In this document: positions 37,989 through 45,728 of the stretch, piece after piece
Position numbering within the stretch: the first letter of the stretch is position 1
Layout of the letters: each line of letters begins with the position of its first letter
Assembly (NCBI GenBank): GCA_019359395.1
Contig: JAHHHK010000015.1
Span: forward strand, 1-64,000
Origin: Komarekiella atlantica HA4396-MV6
GTDB lineage: Bacteria; Cyanobacteriota; Cyanobacteriia; Cyanobacteriales; Nostocaceae
Length of the DNA: 64,000 nucleotides
Reading direction: 5' to 3'
Notes under the pieces: generated by a model
What the model saw: the letters and a program-made list of their open reading frames with translations, nothing else
The model's database searches: none
Told to the model about the DNA's origin: nothing
Position numbers and translations under genes: made by a program

Positions 37989-38888
37989 CTAATGTATTGA
38001 AAAGCGTTGCCGGATATAAATTGCTACACCATTTAAAGCTAAAATCAAAAGTAACAAAGCAATAATTGTCGCTGCTGCTGCATTAGCAAAACCTGGTTCA
38101 GGACGAGTGATATAACTGTAAATTTGAATGGGTAATGCCATAAATCTTTGGAACAAACCAGGGTTAAAGGTGAGAAAACCTACAGCACCTACAACAATTA
38201 GAGAAGCTGCATCACCAATAGCACGGGATACAGAGATAATCACCCCTGTCAAAATACCAGGAACAGCATAGGGTAAAACGTGACTGCTGATAGTTTTCCA
38301 TTTTGTGACACCTAATCCATAAGAAGCATTTCTCAGGGAATTCGGGACGGCACGAATTGCTTCTCTAGAGGTGACAATAATGACTGGTAAAGACAGCAAA
38401 GATAAAGTCAATGCACCAGAAATCAAAGCGGGGCCAAACCCAAGCAAATAATTGAAAACTCCTAAACCCAGCAATCCATAGACGATAGAAGGCACACCCG
38501 CCAGATTACTGATATTAATCTCAATAATCACTGTCCACCAAGCTTTAGGTGCATACTCTTCAAGATATAGAGCTGCTCCCACACCAATTGGGACAGTTAC
38601 AAAAATCACAACAAGTCCCAAAAGAATGCTGCTAACAATAGCAGGACGGATACCACCTTGGTCAGGAAAACGAGAGGGGGTTTCTGTGAGAAAGCCTGGG
38701 GACAAAAATCTACCTAACCCATCTCCCAAAATATCAAAAAGTAGCAAGGCTAGGACAAATATCCCAATCAGCAACCCGATTAAAAAAAGTACTTCAAATA
38801 CTTTTCCTAAGCTCTCCCTTTTGTCAACATTATCAGTAAAATCTGTTGCAGTTGCAAAGGAATCATTTTGTTGATAACTAGTAGCCAT
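37989..38888 (-). CDS. pstA: Phosphate ABC transporter permease PstA
   Basis: The 299-residue permease has about six membrane helices and the EAA-loop REAIRAVPNSLRNASYGLGV, then TKWKTI, typical of PstA. A long polar N-terminus of about 25 residues precedes the first helix. It forms the membrane channel with PstC. It is 5 bp after pstC, so the two are surely co-transcribed. Confidence 0.95.
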   Translation of the reverse strand: MATSYQQNDSFATATDFTDNVDKRESLGKVFEVLFLIGLLIGIFVLALLLFDILGDGLGRFLSPGFLTETPSRFPDQGGIRPAIVSSILLGLVVIFVTVPIGVGAALYLEEYAPKAWWTVIIEINISNLAGVPSIVYGLLGLGVFNYLLGFGPALISGALTLSLLSLPVIIVTSREAIRAVPNSLRNASYGLGVTKWKTISSHVLPYAVPGILTGVIISVSRAIGDAASLIVVGAVGFLTFNPGLFQRFMALPIQIYSYITRPEPGFANAAAATIIALLLLILALNGVAIYIRQRFSIH

Positions 38889-38893
38889 ATTTA

Positions 38894-39835
38894 TTAATCG
38901 TACTTTTCTTTATAACGATTAGCAATCCAGTAACTAACAATATTCAGAGATAGGGTAAGCACAAATAAAACCGCGCCTACAGCATATAAAGTCTTGAAGT
39001 TGAGACTTCCACGGGGACTATCTCCGCCAGAAATTTGTGCCATGTAAGCTGTCATTGTTGCTATTGATTCTGCAAAGCTAATAGTCAGCTTTGGCTGTAA
39101 TCCCGCAGCGATGAGGACAGTCATTGTTTCACCCACAGCGCGAGAAATACCCAAAATAATCGAGGCGATAATTCCCGAAAGTGCGGCTGGAAGAACTACT
39201 TTAAAAATAGTCTCCAGTTTAGTGATACCTAAAGCATAAGCACCTTCTCGCAAAGAACGGGGAACTGCTCGAATAGCATCTAAGCTAATAGAGCCAACAG
39301 TTGGAGTAATCATTACTCCCATCATTAATCCCGCACTCAAAGAATTGAATATTTCTAGAGGGATTAAATTCCGCAGCAATGGTGTGAGAAATAATAGCGC
39401 AAAGTAACCGTATACTACAGTTGGTACTCCTGCTAAAAGCTCCACTGCTGGGCGTAAAACTGCTGCTACTTTGGGTTGAGCATATTCACTCAAATATATG
39501 GCAGAACATAAACCCAAAGGAATAGCAACTGACATAGCAATAGCTGTAGTTAAGAAAGTGCCATTAATTAAAGGCCAAATGCCAAAATGTCTTTCCGCAA
39601 ATAGAGGTGTCCATTTATTATCAAGAAAAAATTGAGCAAAGGAAACTTCTTGAAAAAAAGCAAATGTTTCCTGAAAAATAATAAAAACAATACCAAAGGT
39701 AGTCAAAACAGAAACTAAAGCACAAGCAAATAAAATCGCTCCCACAATCCTTTCTGATATATCTTCTGATATATTTTTATCTAGTGATTGTCTGAGTAAT
39801 AAATAAGGATCGTCTTCAAAATTAGAATTTTGCAT
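38894..39835 (-). CDS. pstC: Phosphate ABC transporter permease PstC
   Basis: The 313-residue permease has a long cytoplasmic N-terminus, six membrane helices and the EAA-loop DAIRAVPRSLREGAYALGIT, then KLETIF, characteristic of PstC. FLDNKWTPLF and SRAVGETMTVLIAAGLQ are further PstC marks. It pairs with PstA in the cytoplasmic membrane. It lies between the phosphate-binding protein gene (111 bp upstream) and pstA. Confidence 0.95.
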   Translation of the reverse strand: MQNSNFEDDPYLLLRQSLDKNISEDISERIVGAILFACALVSVLTTFGIVFIIFQETFAFFQEVSFAQFFLDNKWTPLFAERHFGIWPLINGTFLTTAIAMSVAIPLGLCSAIYLSEYAQPKVAAVLRPAVELLAGVPTVVYGYFALLFLTPLLRNLIPLEIFNSLSAGLMMGVMITPTVGSISLDAIRAVPRSLREGAYALGITKLETIFKVVLPAALSGIIASIILGISRAVGETMTVLIAAGLQPKLTISFAESIATMTAYMAQISGGDSPRGSLNFKTLYAVGAVLFVLTLSLNIVSYWIANRYKEKYD

Positions 39836-39946
39836 AAACAGTTAAATTTTGACTACAAATCAAGTTAATAATTCCTTAATATTACAACCCCCAGATTTAT
39901 CTGTGGAATCAATCAAGAATCCAAAACCGTTTGACTGGGGCTTTGT

Positions 39947-40948
39947 CTAAAGAAAGTTTGTAATTGGTTCACCTGGTTTAGCTTTTTGGAATTTTGTCCC
40001 AGTTTCACCGATAGCAAATTTTTGTTTTACCTTGATGTAAACTTCATCAGGTAGTGCTACATACCCAGCACCATCTACCCACTTCCAAGAATTCTCTAGA
40101 TAAAAATCTACAAATTCTTTTACTGCTGGCTTGTTATCTAAAGATATTTTACTGACATAAATGAACAGGGGACGAGACAAAGGTGTGTAGGTGTTTTTGA
40201 GTACATTATCCAACGGAAGTGGTTTTTTACATTCTCCTTTGAGATTTTCTATAGCAACTAAATTAAGTTTTTCTTGGTTTTGAATGTAATAAGATATCCC
40301 TACATAGCCCAATGCTGATGCATCTCCAGAAACACCTTGTACTAGCAGATTTTGATTATGACTAGGAGTATAGTCGGTGCGCCCATTCTTAGCTTTGCCA
40401 GTAACAGCTTGAGTTAAATAATCAAATGTTCCCGTATCAGAAGCCGGAGCATAGAGCTTAAGTGGTAGCTTAGGAAACTTAGGGTTAACTTGATCCCAAG
40501 TCAAGATTTTGCCATCTGATTTAGCACTCCAAATTGTGTTCATTTCCTTAATAGTTAGACATTGAGCAAAGTCGTTCTTACGGTTCGCAATTACGGCTAC
40601 GCCATCTAAACCTATAGGTAACTCTACAAATTCAATATTCTTCTTTTTACATTTGGCAATTTCTTCATTTCTGATGGTACGAGAAGCACCAACAATATCA
40701 ATATCGCCATTACAAAACTTACTAAAACCACCACCTGTACCACTGGAAGCAACACTAACTTTTGCGTTAGATTGATCCTTTTGGTATTCTTCTGCAACTG
40801 CTAAAGAAATAGGAAAACCTACTGCTGCACCATCAATACTCACCTGACTTTTCAATTCCTGTCCACTGTTACAAGCAGTGATACTGCTGGCAAGAAGCAT
40901 TAAAGATGTTAATAAAAAGCTATCTTTAAATCGGCGATGAAAGCTCAT
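39947..40948 (-). CDS. pstS: Phosphate-binding protein PstS/SphX type
   Basis: The 333-residue lipoprotein precursor has the signal peptide LLTSLMLLASSITAC with a lipid-bearing Cys. The mature part shows the phosphate-binding loops IDGAAVGFPISLAVAEEY, ASSGTGGGFSKFCNGDIDIV, GASR and PASDTGTFDYLTQAVTG. The KFCNGDIDI pattern is closer to cyanobacterial SphX than to enteric PstS. It captures phosphate outside the cytoplasmic membrane and hands it to PstC-PstA. It is 42 bp after the 40991 gene. Confidence 0.9.
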   Translation of the reverse strand: MSFHRRFKDSFLLTSLMLLASSITACNSGQELKSQVSIDGAAVGFPISLAVAEEYQKDQSNAKVSVASSGTGGGFSKFCNGDIDIVGASRTIRNEEIAKCKKKNIEFVELPIGLDGVAVIANRKNDFAQCLTIKEMNTIWSAKSDGKILTWDQVNPKFPKLPLKLYAPASDTGTFDYLTQAVTGKAKNGRTDYTPSHNQNLLVQGVSGDASALGYVGISYYIQNQEKLNLVAIENLKGECKKPLPLDNVLKNTYTPLSRPLFIYVSKISLDNKPAVKEFVDFYLENSWKWVDGAGYVALPDEVYIKVKQKFAIGETGTKFQKAKPGEPITNFL

Positions 40949-40990
40949 AAGTTCTAAATTGAGATCAAGTGACTATAAATACGGTAAATA

Positions 40991-42097
40991 TCATGCTTTG
41001 CTGGCAGCTTGAACTTTGTCAAAAATTGCTCCATCTTCAAAAAACTTTTTCTGGATAATCTCCCAACCGCCTAAATCTTGAGAACTGAATAAAGTTTGAA
41101 TTGGTGGTTGTTTTGATGCTACTTCTTGGGTAACGGTGGGATTAACAGGACGATATTGTAATTTGGCAAATTCTCGTTGAGCTTCTGTCGAGTAAAGAAA
41201 ATTAACAAATGCTTGTGCGACTTCTCTTGTCCCGTGTTTGTCAACGTTTTTATCAACTAGAGCTACAGGATTATCAATAGAAATATTGACTTGTGGGACA
41301 ATATAGGGCAGTTTCAATCCGTCTATTTGCGCCAAAATTACCTCATTCTCGTAGTTAATTAAGACATCTCCCTCGCCTTTTTGGAAAAATAAATCACTCG
41401 CTTCACGGGCATCTTTCGTCAACACAGGAATGTTCTGATAAACTCTGGTGACATAATCTAATGCTGCCGTTTCATCACCACCTGTTAGACTCACAGAACT
41501 CCAGAAAGCTAAGAATTCCCAGATAGCAATACCAGAAGTTTTTGGGTTAGCCGCAATTATTTTCACACCATCTTTGGCTAAGTCTGCCCAAGTCTGAATG
41601 TTTTTGGGATTATCTTTACGAGTGACGATCGCAGCTACAGATTTACTGACAATACCATTTCTGGGATATTTGATTTCCCAACCTGATTTAATCAAACCTG
41701 CTTGCTGAATTTTGATCACATCTAGGGGAATTGCCAAATGTACTATATCTACTTCTTGCGAGCCTGCAATAATTTCCGCCGTTTGAGCGCCAGAACCCCC
41801 ATAAGTCGCCTCAATAGTGACATTTTGGTTATGTTCTTGCTTCCACTTGGCTACAAATTTGGGAATTATTTGATCATGGGCTGCTTTGGTAACGGAGAAG
41901 GAAGCTAGTCTGAGCTTTACATCATTTTTGCTAGCAAAACTGTTTCCTGAGCAGGAAGCGATCGCTACACTTAAAACAGTACCTATTAGCAACAGACTCA
42001 CAAAGCTTTGTATCCGGCGTTTCTTCAACCAAATTTTAATTATGCGTTGGTATAAAAGTTGCATTGTTTGTAAAAATTTGATGATATAAGCTTGCAT
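40991..42097 (-). CDS. Sulfate-binding-protein-like solute-binding lipoprotein in a pst operon
   Basis: The 368-residue protein has a lipoprotein signal (LIGTVLSVAIASCSG, about residue 49) after an unusually long basic N-terminus of about 35 residues. The mature part resembles the SbpA/CysP sulfate-binding family: ASFSVTKAAHDQIIPKFVAK, TYGGSGAQTAEIIAGSQEVD, WEFLAFWSSVS, GEGDVLINYENEVILA, PQVNISIDNPVALVDKNVDK and a C-terminal Y-R-P-V-N-P motif. It is the first gene of the operon, ahead of pstS, so it probably serves the PstCAB permease or another anion under phosphate limitation. It could bind sulfate, phosphate or a related oxyanion; the sequence alone does not tell. Confidence 0.85.
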   Translation of the reverse strand: MQAYIIKFLQTMQLLYQRIIKIWLKKRRIQSFVSLLLIGTVLSVAIASCSGNSFASKNDVKLRLASFSVTKAAHDQIIPKFVAKWKQEHNQNVTIEATYGGSGAQTAEIIAGSQEVDIVHLAIPLDVIKIQQAGLIKSGWEIKYPRNGIVSKSVAAIVTRKDNPKNIQTWADLAKDGVKIIAANPKTSGIAIWEFLAFWSSVSLTGGDETAALDYVTRVYQNIPVLTKDAREASDLFFQKGEGDVLINYENEVILAQIDGLKLPYIVPQVNISIDNPVALVDKNVDKHGTREVAQAFVNFLYSTEAQREFAKLQYRPVNPTVTQEVASKQPPIQTLFSSQDLGGWEIIQKKFFEDGAIFDKVQAASKA

Positions 42098-43234
42098 TTT
42101 CCTAACTAAATAATTTTTTAAGGGTAAAAATTAGCACAGATAACAATAAAAGCTATCCCTTAGCATTGAAAATGTATAGAATTTTACCCAAATCTATGAG
42201 AGCTTTATGTAATATTCTTTGACACAAAGCTATCTGAGTTAGTAATATTTAATACTTAGATATTTCACTATTTTTCAGGTAGTGCTAGTCTCAACCAAAA
42301 AGTATTATTTTAGCTATCCGAAACACTTAGATAGATAATTTTTTATCCAGTATTATCTAAATAAACTTAACTCCAGTATTTTGATTGATTTACCGATGTT
42401 TGTGAAATAAAGTATTGCATATCTAGTTATGAGAAATCAAGCCTTTATCAGTTATATTTAGGCTTCTTGATTTTTGACATGTGTAATTTTGAGCAATATA
42501 AAGTTTTATAAGCCTTGTATCGTAAGCTTTTGTGCTTCTCTGCACCTATAAGCAAAAGTCAACAAAACTAAAAGAATAAATTTTTTAATAAAATACTTTT
42601 TGTTGCGTTAAAGTGCGTAAGCACATGCGTAGCGGCTTGTTGTGAACATTGCCCCTTTGTTTTTTGTCTGTCTAAATGGAGAGCGATGATCACAAATCGC
42701 TCTCAAAACCTGAGCAAACACCGAAGTTTTGATGATTTGGAATATAGATCATTGTAGGGGCACATATATTCATACGTGTTAGAGGATGTCTGAAAAGCTA
42801 GGTAATGGTATATTTTGTCATTCTGACGCTTTGCAGAGCGGAAGGAAGAATCTCTATTATCTGTTAATTTCTGAGATGCTTCTCTACGAGACGCTCCTTT
42901 GTAGCTTGGCTTTTGCGTAGGGGTACATTACGCTATCGCTTCATTCAGCATGACAATTTTGACTTCTCAGACATCCTCTTAACTTCAGCGAAAAATAGCT
43001 TTACTGTTGACCTCCTCACCCGCCAGAGAATAAATTCTTTGGCTAATAGCGAAAGTCTACTCAAGTAGACTCAAGATTTTGGGCGATTTTATAGTCATAT
43101 AAAGATGACTTGTGCTATGAGCAAGGAACTTCAGTTCAAGGCGTAATATGGATTTCACGTTAAGTTGACACGAGTAACATATATTGTGCCCCTAGGCGTG
43201 TGATCTATTCAATTGAAGGCTGTAAACACCTAGG
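42098..43234. other. Long non-coding region upstream of the pst operon
   Basis: About 1.1 kb with no credible gene. It should contain the pst promoter; no clear Pho box (tandem CTTAACCT-like octamers) is visible by eye. It contains a 199-bp element with inverted termini (42781-42979, listed separately). The remainder is AT-rich DNA with short inverted words. Confidence 0.4.
42781..42979. mobile_element. MITE-like element with 17-bp inverted ends
   Basis: The left end AGAGGATGTCTGAAAAG and the right end, read on the other strand, AGAGGATGTCTGAGAAG differ at one position. They bound about 199 bp with no coding capacity. The interior contains the dispersed Nostoc-type word TTCTCTACGAGACGCT. The length and termini fit a non-autonomous transposable element. 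Flanking target duplication is not clear (a TT/TTA-like sequence on each side). Confidence 0.65.
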
Positions 43235-43480
43235 TTACATTTTGCCGTGCTGCATCACTTCTTGCAGATGGTGGCGAATCTCTTGTGCTTGCTCCATATC
43301 AGATTGGCGCAATTTTTGGAACAACTCTACACAAGGTTGAGAACCAACTTGCTGTGCATCTTGAATGTAAGTATCGTAAGCTTTAACTGCTTCAGCCTTG
43401 TTGTGCAACACGGTGATAAAGTCGTACTCTAAATTGCTAATGGGCTGTTGAGATTGTCCGTTACCTGTATTATTAGCCAT
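43235..43480 (-). CDS. Small helical protein of unknown function
   Basis: The 81-residue protein (ATG at 43478-43480, GAGG 8 bp upstream) is predicted to be almost wholly alpha-helical with His/Glu residues spaced as in a ferritin-like pair of helices (LEYDFITVLHNKAEAVKAYD; DMEQAQEIRHHLQEVMQHG). The longer frame starting 9 codons upstream has no better Shine-Dalgarno. It is convergent with no neighbour and lies between pst-related DNA and a palindrome. The function is unknown. Confidence 0.65.
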   Translation of the reverse strand: MANNTGNGQSQQPISNLEYDFITVLHNKAEAVKAYDTYIQDAQQVGSQPCVELFQKLRQSDMEQAQEIRHHLQEVMQHGKM

Positions 43481-43808
43481 TGGTAGATCCTCTTTTAAGA
43501 TTTCCAATTAATTTTTACTCATCTTAAAAGAGTGATTCATCTCCCCAAAAGAGTATAGTTCAATACGCCAGAAGAACCTTGTAAAGGTGCGTTAAGTACT
43601 ACTACTGTTAGATTAGCAATTGTCATCTGTGGATACATCAAGTCTGCTGAAGCAGTGCCAAGTTAAAGTGTGCAAGAAGATTTTGGGTACAATCATCGCT
43701 TTTTCAAATACTGTGAGAAGTCGCGATGTTAAGATCCCCGACTTCTTAAAGAAGTCGGGGATCTTAAAGAAGTCGGGGGTCTTGGTTCTCACAAATGATT
43801 TAGGACTG
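43481..43808. other. Intergenic gap with a large palindromic repeat
   Basis: The gap contains no gene; the overlapping 73- and 74-codon frames here are made by the repeat. The repeat structure at about 43711-43793 is described separately. Confidence 0.5.
43711..43793. repeat. Foldback repeat with 17-bp perfect stem and a third copy
   Basis: AAGATCCCCGACTTCTT (43731-43747) is followed by its exact inverted copy (43749-43765) and then by a third, direct copy with one change (43767-43783). Outer TGTGAGAA (about 43712) and TTCTCACA (about 43786) extend the palindrome. It is probably a mobile or structural repeat of the kind scattered in Nostoc genomes. Confidence 0.7.
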
Positions 43809-44357
43809 CTATACACGAGGTTGATTCTCATCACGGCGACGTGAATACTGGAACTCTAAATCATTTTGCAGTTCTCTACGGTCTTCGTACACAATCGGGC
43901 AAAACTTGGTATTAGCACTTATGCAATCCATGTGTGGCGTCTTAGCACACACTAATAATAGCCCACCCAGAATCAACAATAAACCACAAATTGCTGCGGT
44001 CTGAGCTGAAGAAATTTCCATTACTCCGTGAACAACTACTTCCCGTAATACAGAGACAATTGTTACTTCAACTGCTACACCAACAGAAATACTATGTTCT
44101 TGCAAGTAGACCATTAGTAATCGAAATAACTCGACTAGAATCAACACAAATAGTATTTTTGCCGTCACAGATTTGTAATCTAGCGGCTGCGTCAGGGCAA
44201 TAAGTATTCCCCACATTTGTATGAGCATGACGGCGAACAAACCCAAACACAGGACAATCACAATTAAGTCTTGGAAAGCCTCCATGTTGCGAACAATTGA
44301 TTGCCGATCAAGCCAGCGATCGCAAAATAAAAATCGGCTCTTGAAGCGCTTTTGCAT
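43809..44357 (-). CDS. PsiE-family membrane protein (phosphate-starvation-inducible E-like)
   Basis: The 182-residue protein has four predicted membrane helices between residues about 25 and 140 and the PsiE-family motif LVELFRLLMVYLQEHSISVG, then VAVEVTIVSVLREVV. PsiE (PF06146) was named for induction in phosphate-starved E. coli, but its job is unknown. In this window it lies 1.7 kb from the pst operon with repeats between, so a shared phosphate response is plausible but not shown. The C-terminal 45 residues are polar and unique. Confidence 0.8.
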   Translation of the reverse strand: MQKRFKSRFLFCDRWLDRQSIVRNMEAFQDLIVIVLCLGLFAVMLIQMWGILIALTQPLDYKSVTAKILFVLILVELFRLLMVYLQEHSISVGVAVEVTIVSVLREVVVHGVMEISSAQTAAICGLLLILGGLLLVCAKTPHMDCISANTKFCPIVYEDRRELQNDLEFQYSRRRDENQPRV

Positions 44358-44446
44358 GTAGATTTTATTCCAATCGGGACAAGTTCACACCACACCAGCG
44401 AGTCAACCCAATAATCTTATATTACGCAATGTTAAGCGATCGCGCC

Positions 44447-45466
44447 TCAGCGAGGTTGGTAATTTAAATTTTGTGCTTGTTGCAACAATTGTTCGGCATT
44501 TCTTGCCCACTGTAAATTACCTTGAGTGTTGTATAAATCTCTAGCAAATTGCAATACTTGAACTGCATCCTTATATTGTCGTAACTGCATAAAAACTAAC
44601 CCTGCACCGTGATAGGCATTGGGATAGTTGGAGTTAGCTTCGGCTGATTTTCTAAAAGCTTCCAAAGCTTCTTGTAATTTGCCTTGGTTAAACCAAATTG
44701 AACCAAGATTGTAATGAGCTTCTGAATATTTTGGATTTATTTTTATTGCTTGACGAAAGGCATCTTTCGCTTTGTCTAATTTGCTTTGTTGAAGATAACA
44801 CATGCCTATGTGGTAGGCAGGCTCCGGGGCATTTTTGCTATATTCCATTGCTTTTTTAAAAGATGCGATCGCCTGCTTGCAATCTCGTTGCTGTTCTCTT
44901 ACCAATCCCAAGTTATAGTGAGCAAAACCCAGTTTGGGATCAAGTTCCAGCGCTCGCCGCAAGTAATCATTTGCTAACTGTAAATTATTCCCTTCTAACA
45001 ATGCTCCACCTAAATTAGCAAAGGCTGGAGCAAATTTAGGATCAGCTTGGGTTGCTCGATAAAATGCATCAGCCGATGGTTGTAATTGTCCCACCTGTCG
45101 CAGTGCTAGCCCTAAATTATAGTGGGCTGCTGCCAAGTTTGGATCTAATTGAGTTGCTTGTTTAAAGGCAGCGATCGCATCTTGTACCTTTCCCGACTGA
45201 ATTGCCTGTAAGCCTTGGTTTAACAGGTCTGTGGCAGTTTGATTATTATTTTGCGCCAGTGTTGAGGGGGTAGGGGAGGTAGGAGAAGCAGCACTTCGGC
45301 TTACCTCGACTTCTCTACGAGACGCTACGCGAACGCTCGGCACAAGCCGCTTAGTGACCGGGAAGGCAGGGGAAAAGAAAATGCTTTCACTCAGCAATAT
45401 CAAACTTACTAACCCTACTATGCGATATTTAGAGAAGAATGATCCCATTGATTTTCTGACTTGCAA
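44447..45466 (-). CDS. Exported or membrane-anchored TPR protein
   Basis: The 339-residue protein has a hydrophobic N-terminus (VGLVSLILLSESIFFSPAF) after a basic start, a Ser/Pro-rich linker and about eight tetratricopeptide repeats from residue 75 to the end (TQLDPNLAAAHYNLGLALRQ and AIKINPKYSEAHYNLGSIWF are typical). TPRs bind other proteins, so this is an adaptor outside or at the cytoplasmic membrane. The linker contains RVASRREVEV from a dispersed Nostoc repeat (TCTACGAGACGCTACGCG), meaning a short mobile sequence has been absorbed in frame. The specific partner is unknown. Confidence 0.85.
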   Translation of the reverse strand: MQVRKSMGSFFSKYRIVGLVSLILLSESIFFSPAFPVTKRLVPSVRVASRREVEVSRSAASPTSPTPSTLAQNNNQTATDLLNQGLQAIQSGKVQDAIAAFKQATQLDPNLAAAHYNLGLALRQVGQLQPSADAFYRATQADPKFAPAFANLGGALLEGNNLQLANDYLRRALELDPKLGFAHYNLGLVREQQRDCKQAIASFKKAMEYSKNAPEPAYHIGMCYLQQSKLDKAKDAFRQAIKINPKYSEAHYNLGSIWFNQGKLQEALEAFRKSAEANSNYPNAYHGAGLVFMQLRQYKDAVQVLQFARDLYNTQGNLQWARNAEQLLQQAQNLNYQPR

Positions 45467-45728
45467 TACTTGTAGTTAGTTTTACTTCATAAAAAGCCTT
45501 GTTATGACTAAAGTTTTTTACAAAACTTTTTGATTCGCTATTAAATTTTGTGATATTTAACTTTTCTTAAGCTAAACCTTACAAGAGACTACAATTTTTT
45601 TAGCTTTTGATTAAAGGGAGGATAATAACAAATTAAAGAAGGGGTAATTTTGACTCCAGAGAACCATTTTTTATCCCTGAAATTAACAGAATCATGCGGT
45701 TAGAGTGACTTACCGCAAGGGAGGTTTT

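Noticed and set aside
43613-43844. 73- and 74-codon frames on both strands
   Set aside because: They translate the palindromic repeat and its edges; mirror-image amino acid patterns show they are not genes.
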